A stretch of 12,912 nt of DNA from Pseudomonadota bacterium (GTDB taxonomy: Bacteria > Myxococcota > Polyangia > Polyangiales > Polyangiaceae): contig JAEZYO010000953.1 in NCBI GenBank assembly GCA_023419055.1, positions 1 through 12,912 of the forward strand, read 5' to 3'. A program made the translations under genes and the position numbers. This document shows, one piece after another, positions 6,198 to 12,912 of this stretch (the first letter of the stretch is position 1; each line of letters starts with the position of its first letter). The notes beneath the pieces are model-generated. The model worked only from the letters and a program-made list of their open reading frames with translations. It ran no database searches and was not told the origin of the DNA.

Positions 6198-7189
6198 CGC
6201 GAGCAGGGGCCTTCGGGACTCTCGAACAGCAGGCCAGGGACCGCGTCTTGCTGCTCGATGGAGCGCTCGGGACCGAGATCGCGCGACTCGGGCTCCGGGA
6301 AGAACAGTATCGGGGAGAGCCCTTCGCGGGTCACCTTTGGCCGCTCTCCGGGAACCACGACGTGCTCGCGACTTCCGCGCCGTCGATCCTGAAGGCCGTT
6401 CACCGGGCCTACCTCGAGGCCGGGTGCGATGTCATCGAGACTGCCTCCTTCAACTCCAACCGCTTCTCGCAGGCGGTTTATGGGCTCGAGTCCCGGGTCT
6501 ACGAGCTCAACTTCCGCGCCGCCGCGGTCGCCCGCAGCGTCGCCGACGAGTTTACGGCGCGCGACCCGAGGGCGCCCAGGTTCGTGGCCGGGGCGCTCGG
6601 GCCGAGTCCGTTCCTGTTGAGTCGCAGGACCGCGAGCGGTGATGGCGTGCCCGACGCCGAGCAGTTCCGCGAAGCCTACGCCGAGCAGGCGCGGGGCTTG
6701 ATCGACGGCGGTTGCGACCTGCTGCTGCTCGAGACGGTGACGTGCAGCCGCACCCTCGAGGCTTGCCTCGCCGGCGTGAGCGAAGCCGTGCGCGCGCTGG
6801 CCCGACCGCTGCCGCTCTCCATCAGCCTGGCCCTCGTCGACGAGCGCGGACGAACGCCGAGCGGCGAGACGCTCGACGACTTCTTACCCGTGATCCGCGC
6901 GGCGCAGCCCTTCTCGGTGGGGCTCAACTGCTCGCTCGGCGCAAGGGCGATGCGGCCCCTCGTTTCTGCGCTACGCGATCGCTTCGACGGCGTCGTGAGC
7001 GTGCACCCGAGCGCGGGCTTGCCCGGCCCGGGCGGCCGCTACGCAGAGACGCCCGAGATCTTCGCGGACCTCGTGGGGGAGCTTGCGCGCGACGGCCTCG
7101 CCCGCATCGTGGGCGGTTGTTGCGGGACCACGCCGGCGCACTTACGCCTGCTCGCCGAGCGCGTGCGAGCGCTCTCCCCGGCCGAATGA
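6194..7189 (+). CDS. Homocysteine S-methyltransferase (stand-alone MetH N-terminal module)
   Basis: A 331-residue protein that aligns throughout with the first domain of cobalamin-dependent methionine synthase MetH, which transfers a methyl group to homocysteine at a zinc centre. Visible landmarks are LDGALGTEIARL (21-32), YRGEPFAGH (39-47), EAGCDVIETASFNSN (75-89), VAGALGPS (131-138), GGCDLLLLETV (172-182), GLNCSLGA (243-250), HPSAGLPG (271-278) and GGCCGTTPAH (307-316). The zinc ligands are predicted to be Cys246, Cys309 and Cys310, almost the same numbering as E. coli MetH. The protein stops where MetH would go on to its folate, cobalamin and reactivation domains, so those must be encoded elsewhere if it belongs to a split MetH. 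Otherwise it may use another methyl donor, as S-methylmethionine-dependent enzymes do. GAGGG at 6180-6184 supports the start. nadE follows after 73 bases on the same strand. Confidence 0.9.
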   Translation: MTRAGAFGTLEQQARDRVLLLDGALGTEIARLGLREEQYRGEPFAGHLWPLSGNHDVLATSAPSILKAVHRAYLEAGCDVIETASFNSNRFSQAVYGLESRVYELNFRAAAVARSVADEFTARDPRAPRFVAGALGPSPFLLSRRTASGDGVPDAEQFREAYAEQARGLIDGGCDLLLLETVTCSRTLEACLAGVSEAVRALARPLPLSISLALVDERGRTPSGETLDDFLPVIRAAQPFSVGLNCSLGARAMRPLVSALRDRFDGVVSVHPSAGLPGPGGRYAETPEIFADLVGELARDGLARIVGGCCGTTPAHLRLLAERVRALSPAE

Positions 7190-7247
7190 GGGAAGCGGCT
7201 CGCGAGCGCGCCGTTGTTGCAGGGTTCGCGGGGCCGCGCGTCGGCGC

Positions 7248-7253
7248 TATGCT
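7248..7253 (+). promoter_or_regulatory. Candidate -10 hexamer directly upstream of nadE
   Basis: TATGCT matches TATAAT at four of six positions and ends 9 bases before the nadE ATG. A weak TTCGCG lies 17 bases further upstream. No Shine-Dalgarno is visible before nadE. If used, transcription would begin next to the ATG. The evidence is weak, and the gene could instead be read through from the methyltransferase gene. Confidence 0.22.
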
Positions 7254-7262
7254 CCTCCCGCG

Positions 7263-9260
7263 ATGAAGCTCGTCAAGGTCGCCGCCGCGGCCCTCAATCA
7301 AACGCCGCTCGACTGGGACGGTAACAAGCAAAATATCCTGGCGGCGATCTGGGCGGCGCGCGCGGACGGAGTCAGCATCCTGTGCCTGCCCGAGCTCTGC
7401 ATCACGGGTTACGGCTGCGAGGACGCGTTCCTCTCGCCCGCGACCCGAGAGACGGCGCTCGACGTGCTCGGGGAAATCCTGCCCGCGACCGAGGGCATCG
7501 TGGTTTGCCTCGGCCTGCCGCTCGCCTTCAACAAAGCCACTTTCAACGCGGTGTGCCTGGTCGCGAACGGAAAGCTGCTCGGCTTTTGCGCGAAGCGCGC
7601 GCTCGCCGGCGACGGGATCCACTACGAGCCGCGCTGGTTCAAGCCGTGGCCCGCCGGTAAGCGCGTGCTCGCTCGCATCCGGGGCGCCGAGTATCCGCTC
7701 GGAGACGTCCACTTCGACTGCGGCGGAGTGCGCATCGGCTTCGAGATCTGCGAGGACGCCTGGATCGCGGAGCGCCCGGGCGCGGAGCTCGCGCTCGACG
7801 CGGTGGACGTGATCTTGAACCCGAGCGCGAGCCATTTCGCGTTCGGCAAGCGCGACGTGCGCCGGCGCCTGGTCCTCGAGGGGTCGCGCGCCTTCGGCGT
7901 CTCTTACGTCTACAGCAACCTGCTCGGAAATGAGGCCGGGCGCGCCATCTACGACGGGGACGCGATGATCGCGACCGGCGGCTCGATCGTGGCCCAGGCG
8001 CGGCGCTTCTCGTTCGCTTCGTACGAGCTCGTGAGCGCGGTGGTCGACGTCGAGCTCACGCGCACGCGGCACGGCTTCTTGACGAGCTTCGTTCCGCACG
8101 TCGATTCGGAGCGGACCGCCGTCGTCGCCGATTTCGCCTACCCCGAGCTCGCGCCCAGCTTGAACCAGCTCCCGGCGGACGGGTGGGAAGCGTCGCCCCA
8201 GATCAAGAGCGAGGAGTTCGCGCGCGCCATGGCGCTCGGGCTGTTCGACTACTTGCGCAAGAGCCGCTCGCGCGGCTTCGTCGTGTCCCTGTCGGGAGGC
8301 GCCGACTCGGCGACGATTGCTTGCTTGATTTCCATCATGTCCACGCTCGCCCTGCGCGAGCTCGGTGAGGCGGGCCTCCGGGAGCGCCTCTCTTACATTC
8401 CGGGGAGCGAGCGTGTCTCGAGCGCTCGTGAGCTCACCGGGCTCCTGCTCACGACCGTCTACCAATCGACGGAGAACAGCGGAGAGGTCACGCGGCGCGC
8501 TGCGCGCGCCGTCGCGGAAGCGGTCGGCGCCGAGCACCTCGAGCTCGACGTCGACGCGCTGGTGAAGGGCTATCGCGAGATCGTCAGCGCCGCGCTCGGC
8601 CGCGAGCTCGATTGGAAGACCGACGATCTCGCGCTCCAGAACATTCAGGCTCGCACGCGCGCCCCGAGCGTGTGGATGATCGCGAACCTGAAGCGCGCGC
8701 TCTTGCTCTCGACGAGCAACCGCTCCGAAGCGGCGGTCGGCTACGCCACCATGGACGGCGACACGGCCGGAGGCCTGAGCCCGATCGCCGGCATCGACAA
8801 GCCGTTCATCCGGCGGTTCTTGCGCTGGCTCGAGAGCGAGGGGCCGGAAGGGATCGACAAACTCCCCGAGCTCTCGTTCGTGAACGAGCAAGCGCCGACG
8901 GCAGAGCTCCGCCCCCCGGGCGAGGGACAGACGGACGAGGCGGATCTCATGCCGTACGAGCTCCTCGACGCGATGGAGCGCGCGACCATCCGCGACAAGC
9001 GCTCGCCGCGCGAGGTCTTCCTCTTGATGCAGGCGGAGTTCTCGGGGCACGCGCCCGCCGAGCTCCTCGCCTGGCTCGAGCGCTTCTACCGCCTCTTCAG
9101 TCAGAACCAGTGGAAGCGCGAGCGCTACGCTCCGAGCTTTCACGTCGACGACGCCAACCTCGACCCGAAGACCTGGTGCCGCTTTCCGATCCTGTCCGGC
9201 GGCTTCGAGCGCGAGCTCGGCGAGCTTCGTACCGAGCTCTCGTCGAAGGGCCTGCTCTAG
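7263..9260 (+). CDS. nadE: Glutamine-dependent NAD+ synthetase
   Basis: A 665-residue two-domain enzyme that makes NAD+ from deamido-NAD+, ATP and glutamine in the cytoplasm. The N-terminal nitrilase-type glutaminase (about 1-290) shows the Glu-Lys-Cys triad: Glu44 in CLPELCITGYG, Lys111 in CAKRAL and Cys163 in FEICEDAW. The C-terminal synthetase (about 315-665) has the ATP pyrophosphatase P-loop SLSGGADSA (342-350) and STSNRSEAAVGYATMDGD (483-500), which contacts ATP and substrate. Length fits the long glutamine-dependent form. The frame is open further upstream, but ATG 7263 begins exactly at the conserved MKLVKVAAAALNQ strand, and an earlier start would overlap the previous gene and add low-quality sequence. 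No Shine-Dalgarno is visible. Its stop lies 4 bases from the stop of the convergent lipoprotein gene, leaving no room for a terminator. Confidence 0.95.
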   Translation: MKLVKVAAAALNQTPLDWDGNKQNILAAIWAARADGVSILCLPELCITGYGCEDAFLSPATRETALDVLGEILPATEGIVVCLGLPLAFNKATFNAVCLVANGKLLGFCAKRALAGDGIHYEPRWFKPWPAGKRVLARIRGAEYPLGDVHFDCGGVRIGFEICEDAWIAERPGAELALDAVDVILNPSASHFAFGKRDVRRRLVLEGSRAFGVSYVYSNLLGNEAGRAIYDGDAMIATGGSIVAQARRFSFASYELVSAVVDVELTRTRHGFLTSFVPHVDSERTAVVADFAYPELAPSLNQLPADGWEASPQIKSEEFARAMALGLFDYLRKSRSRGFVVSLSGGADSATIACLISIMSTLALRELGEAGLRERLSYIPGSERVSSARELTGLLLTTVYQSTENSGEVTRRAARAVAEAVGAEHLELDVDALVKGYREIVSAALGRELDWKTDDLALQNIQARTRAPSVWMIANLKRALLLSTSNRSEAAVGYATMDGDTAGGLSPIAGIDKPFIRRFLRWLESEGPEGIDKLPELSFVNEQAPTAELRPPGEGQTDEADLMPYELLDAMERATIRDKRSPREVFLLMQAEFSGHAPAELLAWLERFYRLFSQNQWKRERYAPSFHVDDANLDPKTWCRFPILSGGFERELGELRTELSSKGLL

Positions 9261-9264
9261 CCGA

Positions 9265-9695
9265 TCATGGCACGCAGCTGGCCACGTCGCTCGTATCGGG
9301 CACGAAGCAGTCGACCCTCTCTCCGGAGCTTTCGTTCTCGCAGTCTCGATAGTACTTGCTCACGTAGCCGTACTCGTCATTGAAGCTCACGTTGAGATCG
9401 CAGTCATCGCTCGCTCTTTCTGCCCGATCGAAGAGCGCTTCCACCGGAGCTCGCTGCTCGGGTTCGTCGTCGAAGGTCCAATCGCCGTTGCCGAAGGTGA
9501 AGGCTGATGCGACGACGGTGCTGCCGGACACTCCGAGCGCCCAGCCTGTCCCGTGAGGAAGCCGGTTCCGCTGATTCGGATCGCGTACTCTTCCGGCCTC
9601 CGTTTGCGCCATTGGTCGCGTTGCTCGTCGAAGTCGGGTCCACCACAGCCGACCAGGAGCGACACAGCTATCCCCATCGTCACCACCGTTTTCAT
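9265..9695 (-). pseudogene. Small lipoprotein (DUF6174-like) broken by a 1-base frameshift
   Basis: Two overlapping reading frames join into one sensible protein. The first starts at ATG 9693-9695 with MKTVVTMGIAVSLLVGC, a signal peptide with lipobox LVGC (Cys17), then DFDEQRDQWRKRRPEEYAI and SGTGFLTG. Near 9550-9552 the coherent sequence moves to another frame: GWALGVSGSTVVASAF, then VEALFDRAERASDDCDLNV, NDEYGYVSKYYRDCE and VDCFVPDT to the TGA at 9265-9267. Trp/Tyr-rich start, ALFD and EYGYxxxYYxD resemble DUF6174 lipoproteins common in these bacteria. The 431-base span is one base short of 144 codons, so a single lost base, probably G in the GGG (reverse strand), restores it. It could be a real pseudogene, phase variation or a sequencing error. 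Function of the family is unknown. It converges with nadE. Confidence 0.65.
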
Positions 9696-9820
9696 GCCGG
9701 CCAACGTCTAGCGAGAGGCAGGCCGGGAGCTCAAGAGCTGAAACTAACCAGGTCGCGAAAGAGGTCCCCTGACGCGAGTGTCGTAGGTGTCACCGTGATC
9801 CGTGCCGCCCTCAAATGACG

Positions 9821-9850
9821 AAAGCCCCCGAACCGGCGCTCGGGGGCTTT
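9821..9850. terminator. Bidirectional intrinsic terminator
   Basis: AAAGCCCCCGA (9821-9831) and TCGGGGGCTTT (9840-9850) form a perfect 11-bp stem with an 8-base loop. TTTT follows on the plus strand, and TTTCG plus a later TTT on the minus strand. It lies about 20 bases past the fructose-bisphosphate aldolase stop codon and should end that transcript. Confidence 0.85.
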
Positions 9851-9871
9851 TCGTTCCGGGTACGGTGACGC

Positions 9872-10945
9872 TCAGTACTCGAACTGCTCGAACGCGTTCA
9901 GGTCCTTGAAGGCCTGGACGAGGCGCGCGGCCATGCCCTTCTCGCCGAGGTGGACCCAGCTACGCGGGTCGATCTGCTTCTTGTTGGGCTTGTCGTCGCC
10001 TTCCGGGTTGCCGAGCTGACCCTGGAGGTAGGCGCTCTTCTCATCCATGTACTTCTTGATCGGCTGCGTGTACGCCCACTGCGTGTCGGTATCGATGTTC
10101 ATCTTGATCACGCCGTAGGAGACCGCTTCCTTGATCTCCTCGGGCGCGGAACCCGAGCCGCCGTGGAACACGAAGTCGACCGGCTTCGGACCGGTCTTGC
10201 GCTCCTTCTGAATCACGTCCTGCGAGTTCTTGAGGATCGGCGGGCGGAGCTTCACGTTGCCGGGCTTGTAAACGCCGTGGGTGTTGCCGAACGAGGCGGC
10301 CACCGTGAAGTTGCCGACGGGCTTGAGCGCGTCGTAGGCCGCGAGCACCTCGGAGGGCTGCGTGTAGAGCTTGGAGTTGTCGATGTCGCTGTTGTCGACG
10401 CCGTCTTCCTCGCCGCCGGTCACGCCGAGCTCGATCTCGAGCGTCATCTTCATGGCGGCCATGCGCGAGAGGTACTTGCCCGAGATCTCGAGGTTCTCGT
10501 GGAGGGGCTCCTCGGAGAGGTCGAGCATGTGCGAGGAGAAGAGCGGCTCGCCGTTCGCCTTGAAGTACTTTTCGCCGGCGTCGAGCATGCCGTCGACCCA
10601 GGGGAGGAGCTTCTTGGCCGCGTGGTCGGTGTGCAGGATGACCGAGACGCCATAGGCCTCGGCGAGGTTCCGCACGAAGTGAGCGCCGGCGATAGAGCCC
10701 GCGATGGCACCCTTCTCGCCGTCGTTCTTCAAGAACTTGCCGGCGACGAACGCGCCGCCACCGTTCGAGAACTGAATGATGATCGGGGCCTTGGCCTCAC
10801 GGGCCGCCGCGAGGGCGGACACGATCGTGGAGGAGCCAATCACGTTCACGGCCGGCAGCGCGGCTTCGACGCTCTTCAGGTAGCCGTTGACTTCTTGGAG
10901 AGCAGAACCAGTGATGATGCCGGGTTTGAGCTTGAACTTCGCCAT
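9872..10945 (-). CDS. fbaA: Class II fructose-bisphosphate aldolase
   Basis: A 357-residue zinc aldolase that cleaves fructose 1,6-bisphosphate into dihydroxyacetone phosphate and glyceraldehyde 3-phosphate in glycolysis, and runs in reverse in gluconeogenesis. It aligns over its whole length with E. coli FbaA. Landmarks: LPAVNVIGSS (30-39), IIIQFSNGGG (55-64), VILHTDHAAKKLLPW (102-116) with catalytic Asp107 and zinc ligand His108, TLEIELGVTGGEEDGVDN (168-185), SFGNTHGVYKPGN with zinc ligand His223, FVFHGGSGS with zinc ligand His261, and KMNIDTDTQWA (281-291). The start is supported by AGGGAAG on the reverse strand (10953-10959), 7 bases before the ATG. A strong terminator follows at 9821-9850, so it is probably a single-gene transcript. 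It is transcribed away from the STAS/ATPase pair. Confidence 0.97.
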   Translation of the reverse strand: MAKFKLKPGIITGSALQEVNGYLKSVEAALPAVNVIGSSTIVSALAAAREAKAPIIIQFSNGGGAFVAGKFLKNDGEKGAIAGSIAGAHFVRNLAEAYGVSVILHTDHAAKKLLPWVDGMLDAGEKYFKANGEPLFSSHMLDLSEEPLHENLEISGKYLSRMAAMKMTLEIELGVTGGEEDGVDNSDIDNSKLYTQPSEVLAAYDALKPVGNFTVAASFGNTHGVYKPGNVKLRPPILKNSQDVIQKERKTGPKPVDFVFHGGSGSAPEEIKEAVSYGVIKMNIDTDTQWAYTQPIKKYMDEKSAYLQGQLGNPEGDDKPNKKQIDPRSWVHLGEKGMAARLVQAFKDLNAFEQFEY

Positions 10946-11101
10946 AGCGGGGCTTCCCTAACATGGGCCGCTTCGAGCTGCGAGTGGATCGAACAGCCCT
11001 TTTGCGCGGTTTCCAGAATGCTTCCGCCGCTCTGCGTCAGGCTCCGGCGGGACGGTAGCGGCCGCCCTCGAAAACTCCGGTTTCGATGCGGCGCGAATGG
11101 A

Positions 11102-11132
11102 GGGGGGCGGGGAGGGAGGCGCGGCTGTGGGG
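11102..11132 (+). promoter_or_regulatory. Putative G-quadruplex tract
   Basis: Runs of 6, 4, 3 and 4 G are separated by loops of 1, 1 and 12 bases. The tract lies about 220 bases upstream of the STAS gene and 155 bases upstream of the aldolase gene. Long G runs occur by chance in GC-rich DNA, so a role is speculative. Confidence 0.25.
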
Positions 11133-11336
11133 TTCGGACCAGCGCTACAGCTGGGCCGACACGGCGTCCCGCCCTGAGCCCGGAGTCGGTCCGCGACGCG
11201 TCGCGAAGGCGCGCCGCAGCAGGGACGGCCACGGGATTTCGTGGACCTCTTCGACGCTGCCAGCCCGACTCGCTTCCGGCACTTAAGCGCGAGGCGCCTT
11301 GCACCGTTCAGCGAGGTAGCCGCGGAGGCGCGGTCT

Positions 11337-11342
11337 AGGAGG
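11337..11342 (+). promoter_or_regulatory. Ribosome binding site that fixes a TTG start
   Basis: A full AGGAGG lies 10 bases before TTG 11353. It is the best Shine-Dalgarno in the window and decides the unusual start codon of the STAS gene. Confidence 0.75.
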
Positions 11343-11352
11343 AAGTTCGACG

Positions 11353-11757
11353 TTGTCCGACACCGCCATCGCCGCTCGTGCCGTGAACGCGCTCGAGAAC
11401 GTGCTCGTCCCGAGGAGCGCGGGAACTCGCATCAGGTTCGACGGTCGTTCTCTGAGACTCGGCGGCAGCATCGCCGTGAAGGATCCTCGAGAGCCGCTCG
11501 CGAGCTTCTTTCGCAGCGTTCACCAGGCTGCGCTGAGCGAGGGCGTGACCGAGCTCGTCATCGACGTGTCGGCGCTCACGTTCGTCAGCTCCTCGGCGAT
11601 CCGCCTGTTCGCCGACTGGGCCACGTGGCTCAAGAGCGAGGGCGCCCCCTACAAGCTCGTCTTTCGCAGCCAGCGCTCGGTGAGCTGGCAGCGTACCGCG
11701 TTCGTGGCGCTCTCTTCGGTCGCCAGGAACGTCGTCAACGTCGAGTACGTGAGTTGA
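11353..11757 (+). CDS. STAS-domain regulator (slr1659-like)
   Basis: A 134-residue protein starting at TTG, supported by AGGAGG at 11337-11342. Residues about 26-134 have the STAS/anti-sigma-antagonist pattern: strand RIRFDGRSLRLGGSI, then ELVIDVSALTFVSSSAIRLF (67-86). In SpoIIAA-like proteins this segment carries the DSSG phosphoacceptor; here it reads SSSA (79-82), with Ser80 or Ser81 aligned to the phosphorylated serine. The tail SVSWQRTAF (109-117) matches the WQ-containing end typical of the cyanobacterial slr1659 group. STAS proteins usually act by partner switching with an ATP-binding kinase or anti-sigma protein. The next gene encodes just such a protein, so the two probably form an operon. 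The downstream target is not evident. It could instead work as an unphosphorylated scaffold. Confidence 0.78.
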   Translation: MSDTAIAARAVNALENVLVPRSAGTRIRFDGRSLRLGGSIAVKDPREPLASFFRSVHQAALSEGVTELVIDVSALTFVSSSAIRLFADWATWLKSEGAPYKLVFRSQRSVSWQRTAFVALSSVARNVVNVEYVS

Positions 11758-11840
11758 ACTCTCGGCAAGCCGCCATGCGCCGCTCTTCGCTCTCGTTCCC
11801 ACCGAGCCCGAGCCTCCCGCGGCCGAACTCGGTGACAAGA

Positions 11841-12317
11841 ATGCTCGACGAGTCGTTCGATCGAGAGGGGTCGCTGCTCCGGATCGCCTGCGAGTCGGGC
11901 TCCGACGTGATCGAGGTGGTTCAGACCTTCCTCGTGTCGTACGGCAAGCTGCGCTTTCGCCCCGCGGTCGCCGAGCGCGTCTGCGTGGCGGCTTACGAGC
12001 TCCTCGCGAACGGGCTCAGCTATGGCTCCGTCACCCAAGAGGTGACCTTCGAGCTCTTCCAACGCGACCGAATCGTCGAGATCGCCGTGACGAACGACGC
12101 CATCCCCTCTCGACTGCGAATGTTGGCGGCGCACGTCGCGAAGCTCCGTGACGGCGCGGAAGCGGTCTACCTCGAGGAGCTCAAGCGCTCGGTGGCGGGA
12201 GGTTACCCGCGCGCGATGCTCGGCCTCGCCCGGGTGGTGCACGAGGCCCAGATGGGCCTCGACGTGGAGGTGGTCGGCGAATCCCGCGTGACCGTCCGCG
12301 CGTGGGCGAGTGATTGA
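11841..12317 (+). CDS. GHKL-type ATP-binding regulator (slr1658-like), STAS partner
   Basis: A 158-residue protein from ATG 11841, preceded by GGTGA at a 5-base distance. An in-frame ATG at 11775 (180 residues, 17 bases after the STAS stop) is the alternative; its extra N-terminus is Ser/Pro/Arg-rich and looks unstructured. The domain resembles anti-sigma/histidine-kinase ATPases. RVCVAAYELLANGLSYGS carries the N-box, Glu53 and Asn57 (Glu75 and Asn79 from the longer start), where RsbW-like kinases have E-x-x-x-N. VEIAVTND (79-86) would be the next strand and start of the ATP lid, but no classical DxGxG is seen. GLARVVHEAQMGLDVEV resembles the end of slr1658-type proteins. It probably binds the STAS protein encoded just upstream. 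Whether it is a kinase or only an ATP-binding regulator cannot be told. Its stop is 1 base from the convergent transpeptidase stop. Confidence 0.75.
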   Translation: MLDESFDREGSLLRIACESGSDVIEVVQTFLVSYGKLRFRPAVAERVCVAAYELLANGLSYGSVTQEVTFELFQRDRIVEIAVTNDAIPSRLRMLAAHVAKLRDGAEAVYLEELKRSVAGGYPRAMLGLARVVHEAQMGLDVEVVGESRVTVRAWASD

Positions 12318-12318
12318 G

Positions 12319-12912
12319 CTACTTGTGGACGACGAGCAGCGTCGCGGGGCCTTGCCACGGTAGCCAGCGCACGCCGTGCCAACCCTCGGGGATGGGAGGG
12401 TCGGTCCAGCCGAAGAGCTCCTTGCCGTCGATCGGGGAGACGTTGATGCAACCTCCGCTCTTCAGGTTGCCCCAGTCGTCGTGCCAGTACGCGCCGTGGA
12501 GCGCGTGGGGGCCGTGGAAGTTCTGCGCCCAGGGCACGTCCGCGTGGATGTACTCGTTCGGCGCCTCCATGGTGGCTGTCGCGAACTTTCCGGTGATGGG
12601 ATAGGTCCCGACCGGCGTGGAGGCGGTCTCGATTAAGTCTTTGCCGGGCTGCGGCTCGCCGCCGCGCCCCGCCGAGATCAGCGTCACGAACACCGGCTTG
12701 GTCCCCTCGTAGGCGATGAGCCACCCGCCTCGGATGCTGGCTTCGAGCCAGGTGGCGCGCCCCTTCGGTGCCTTGCCGGTGCTGTCCTCCGCGCCCACCG
12801 GGGCCCCCCAGGGGGTGGCAGGTTGGGGCGTCGGAACGACGGCTTCACTCTGCTTGACCCAGGCGTCGCCTCCGAGCACCTCGAGGTACGTCTCGCCCTC
12901 GAAGTCGGCGCG
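12319..12912 (-). CDS. L,D-transpeptidase (YkuD family), 3' part; 5' end outside window
   Basis: The frame is open to the right edge, so the first part of the gene is missing; GTG 12877-12879 is in frame but not a convincing start. The visible 197 residues begin with GETYLEVLGGDAWVKQSE, resembling the end of an SH3-like domain, then a Pro-rich link. The YkuD catalytic domain follows: TASTPVGTYPITGKF, EYIHADVPWAQNFHG, LHGAYWHDDWG, then SGGCINVSPIDGKELF with the catalytic cysteine. Such enzymes form 3-3 peptidoglycan cross-links or attach proteins to peptidoglycan in the periplasm. The His of HGAYWH is the likely catalytic His. The usual Ser-His-Gly-Cys reads Ser-Gly-Gly-Cys here, a substitution next to the nucleophile that may alter activity. 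Signal peptide and any lipobox would lie outside the window. It converges with the STAS/ATPase operon. Confidence 0.85.
   Translation of the reverse strand, partial: RADFEGETYLEVLGGDAWVKQSEAVVPTPQPATPWGAPVGAEDSTGKAPKGRATWLEASIRGGWLIAYEGTKPVFVTLISAGRGGEPQPGKDLIETASTPVGTYPITGKFATATMEAPNEYIHADVPWAQNFHGPHALHGAYWHDDWGNLKSGGCINVSPIDGKELFGWTDPPIPEGWHGVRWLPWQGPATLLVVHK

Larger units (their letters stand above)
10946..11352. other. Divergent intergenic region between aldolase and STAS genes
   Basis: About 400 bases with no supportable gene; the open frames here have poor composition and no ribosome site. It must hold promoters for both flanking genes, but I cannot assign clear -35/-10 pairs. It contains a G-rich tract (11102-11132) with four runs of at least three G that could form a quadruplex, and a perfect 14-bp palindrome CGCGACGCGTCGCG at 11192-11205. 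Confidence 0.5.

Noticed and set aside
7083..7262. Sixty extra N-terminal codons in frame with nadE
   Set aside because: They overlap the end of the methyltransferase gene and precede the conserved first strand of the glutaminase domain, which begins at ATG 7263.
7249..7266. Five-codon ORF (MLLPR) whose stop overlaps the nadE start
   Set aside because: It has no ribosome site, and such short overlaps arise easily by chance.
6924..9143. 739-codon reverse-strand open frame opposite nadE
   Set aside because: It is antisense to a well-conserved NAD+ synthetase, its product is Arg/Glu/Ala-rich without motifs, and it is a common artefact in GC-rich DNA.
9950..11338. 462-codon forward open frame opposite the aldolase
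   Set aside because: It is antisense to a near-full-length FbaA match, and the product is low-complexity and runs on into the intergenic region.
11241..11774. Upstream extension of the ATP-binding regulator frame across the STAS gene
   Set aside because: It overlaps the STAS CDS in another frame, is Arg-rich and motif-free, and the domain begins only after about 11841.

Overview
The window looks like chromosomal DNA of a high-GC deltaproteobacterium-type organism, most likely a myxobacterium of the Polyangia. Three things suggest this: strong G/C bias at third codon positions, secreted lipoproteins with very long Gly/Ser/Ala-rich linkers after the lipobox cysteine, and a STAS/ATPase regulator pair of the slr1659/slr1658 type. 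This assignment is inferred from style, not from a marker gene. No rRNA, tRNA, CRISPR array, insertion sequence or prophage is visible.

Layout, left to right. The left edge holds the 3' end of maeB (malic enzyme, phosphotransacetylase-like domain). Next come two convergent lipoprotein glycosidases: a GH30 enzyme (+) resembling endo-beta-1,6-galactanases, and a LamG plus GH43-like enzyme (-). They are separated by about 0.5 kb of gene-free DNA with inverted repeats. Upstream of the GH43 gene on the same strand is a three-domain fusion: CGFS monothiol glutaredoxin, cysteine-less A-type-carrier-like domain and rhodanese. Divergent from it are a stand-alone homocysteine methyltransferase module (equivalent to the N-terminal third of MetH) and glutamine-dependent NAD+ synthetase nadE. 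Converging on nadE is a small lipoprotein gene broken by an apparent 1-base deletion. Then a strong bidirectional terminator, class II fructose-bisphosphate aldolase (-), and a 0.4 kb divergent intergenic region. Finally there is a two-gene regulator (STAS protein with a TTG start, then a GHKL-type ATP-binding protein) and, converging on it, the 3' part of an L,D-transpeptidase gene running off the right edge.

Most of the window is housekeeping metabolism (malate/pyruvate, methionine, NAD, glycolysis) mixed with cell-surface enzymes. The least ordinary items are the glutaredoxin/A-type-like/rhodanese fusion, the STAS/ATPase pair, the structured leader before the methyltransferase gene, and the frameshifted lipoprotein. 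Two gene starts (GH43 and nadE) lack a Shine-Dalgarno sequence but carry a -10-like hexamer about 8-10 bases upstream, compatible with leaderless mRNAs. I did not find a clear, wholly new multi-gene system.
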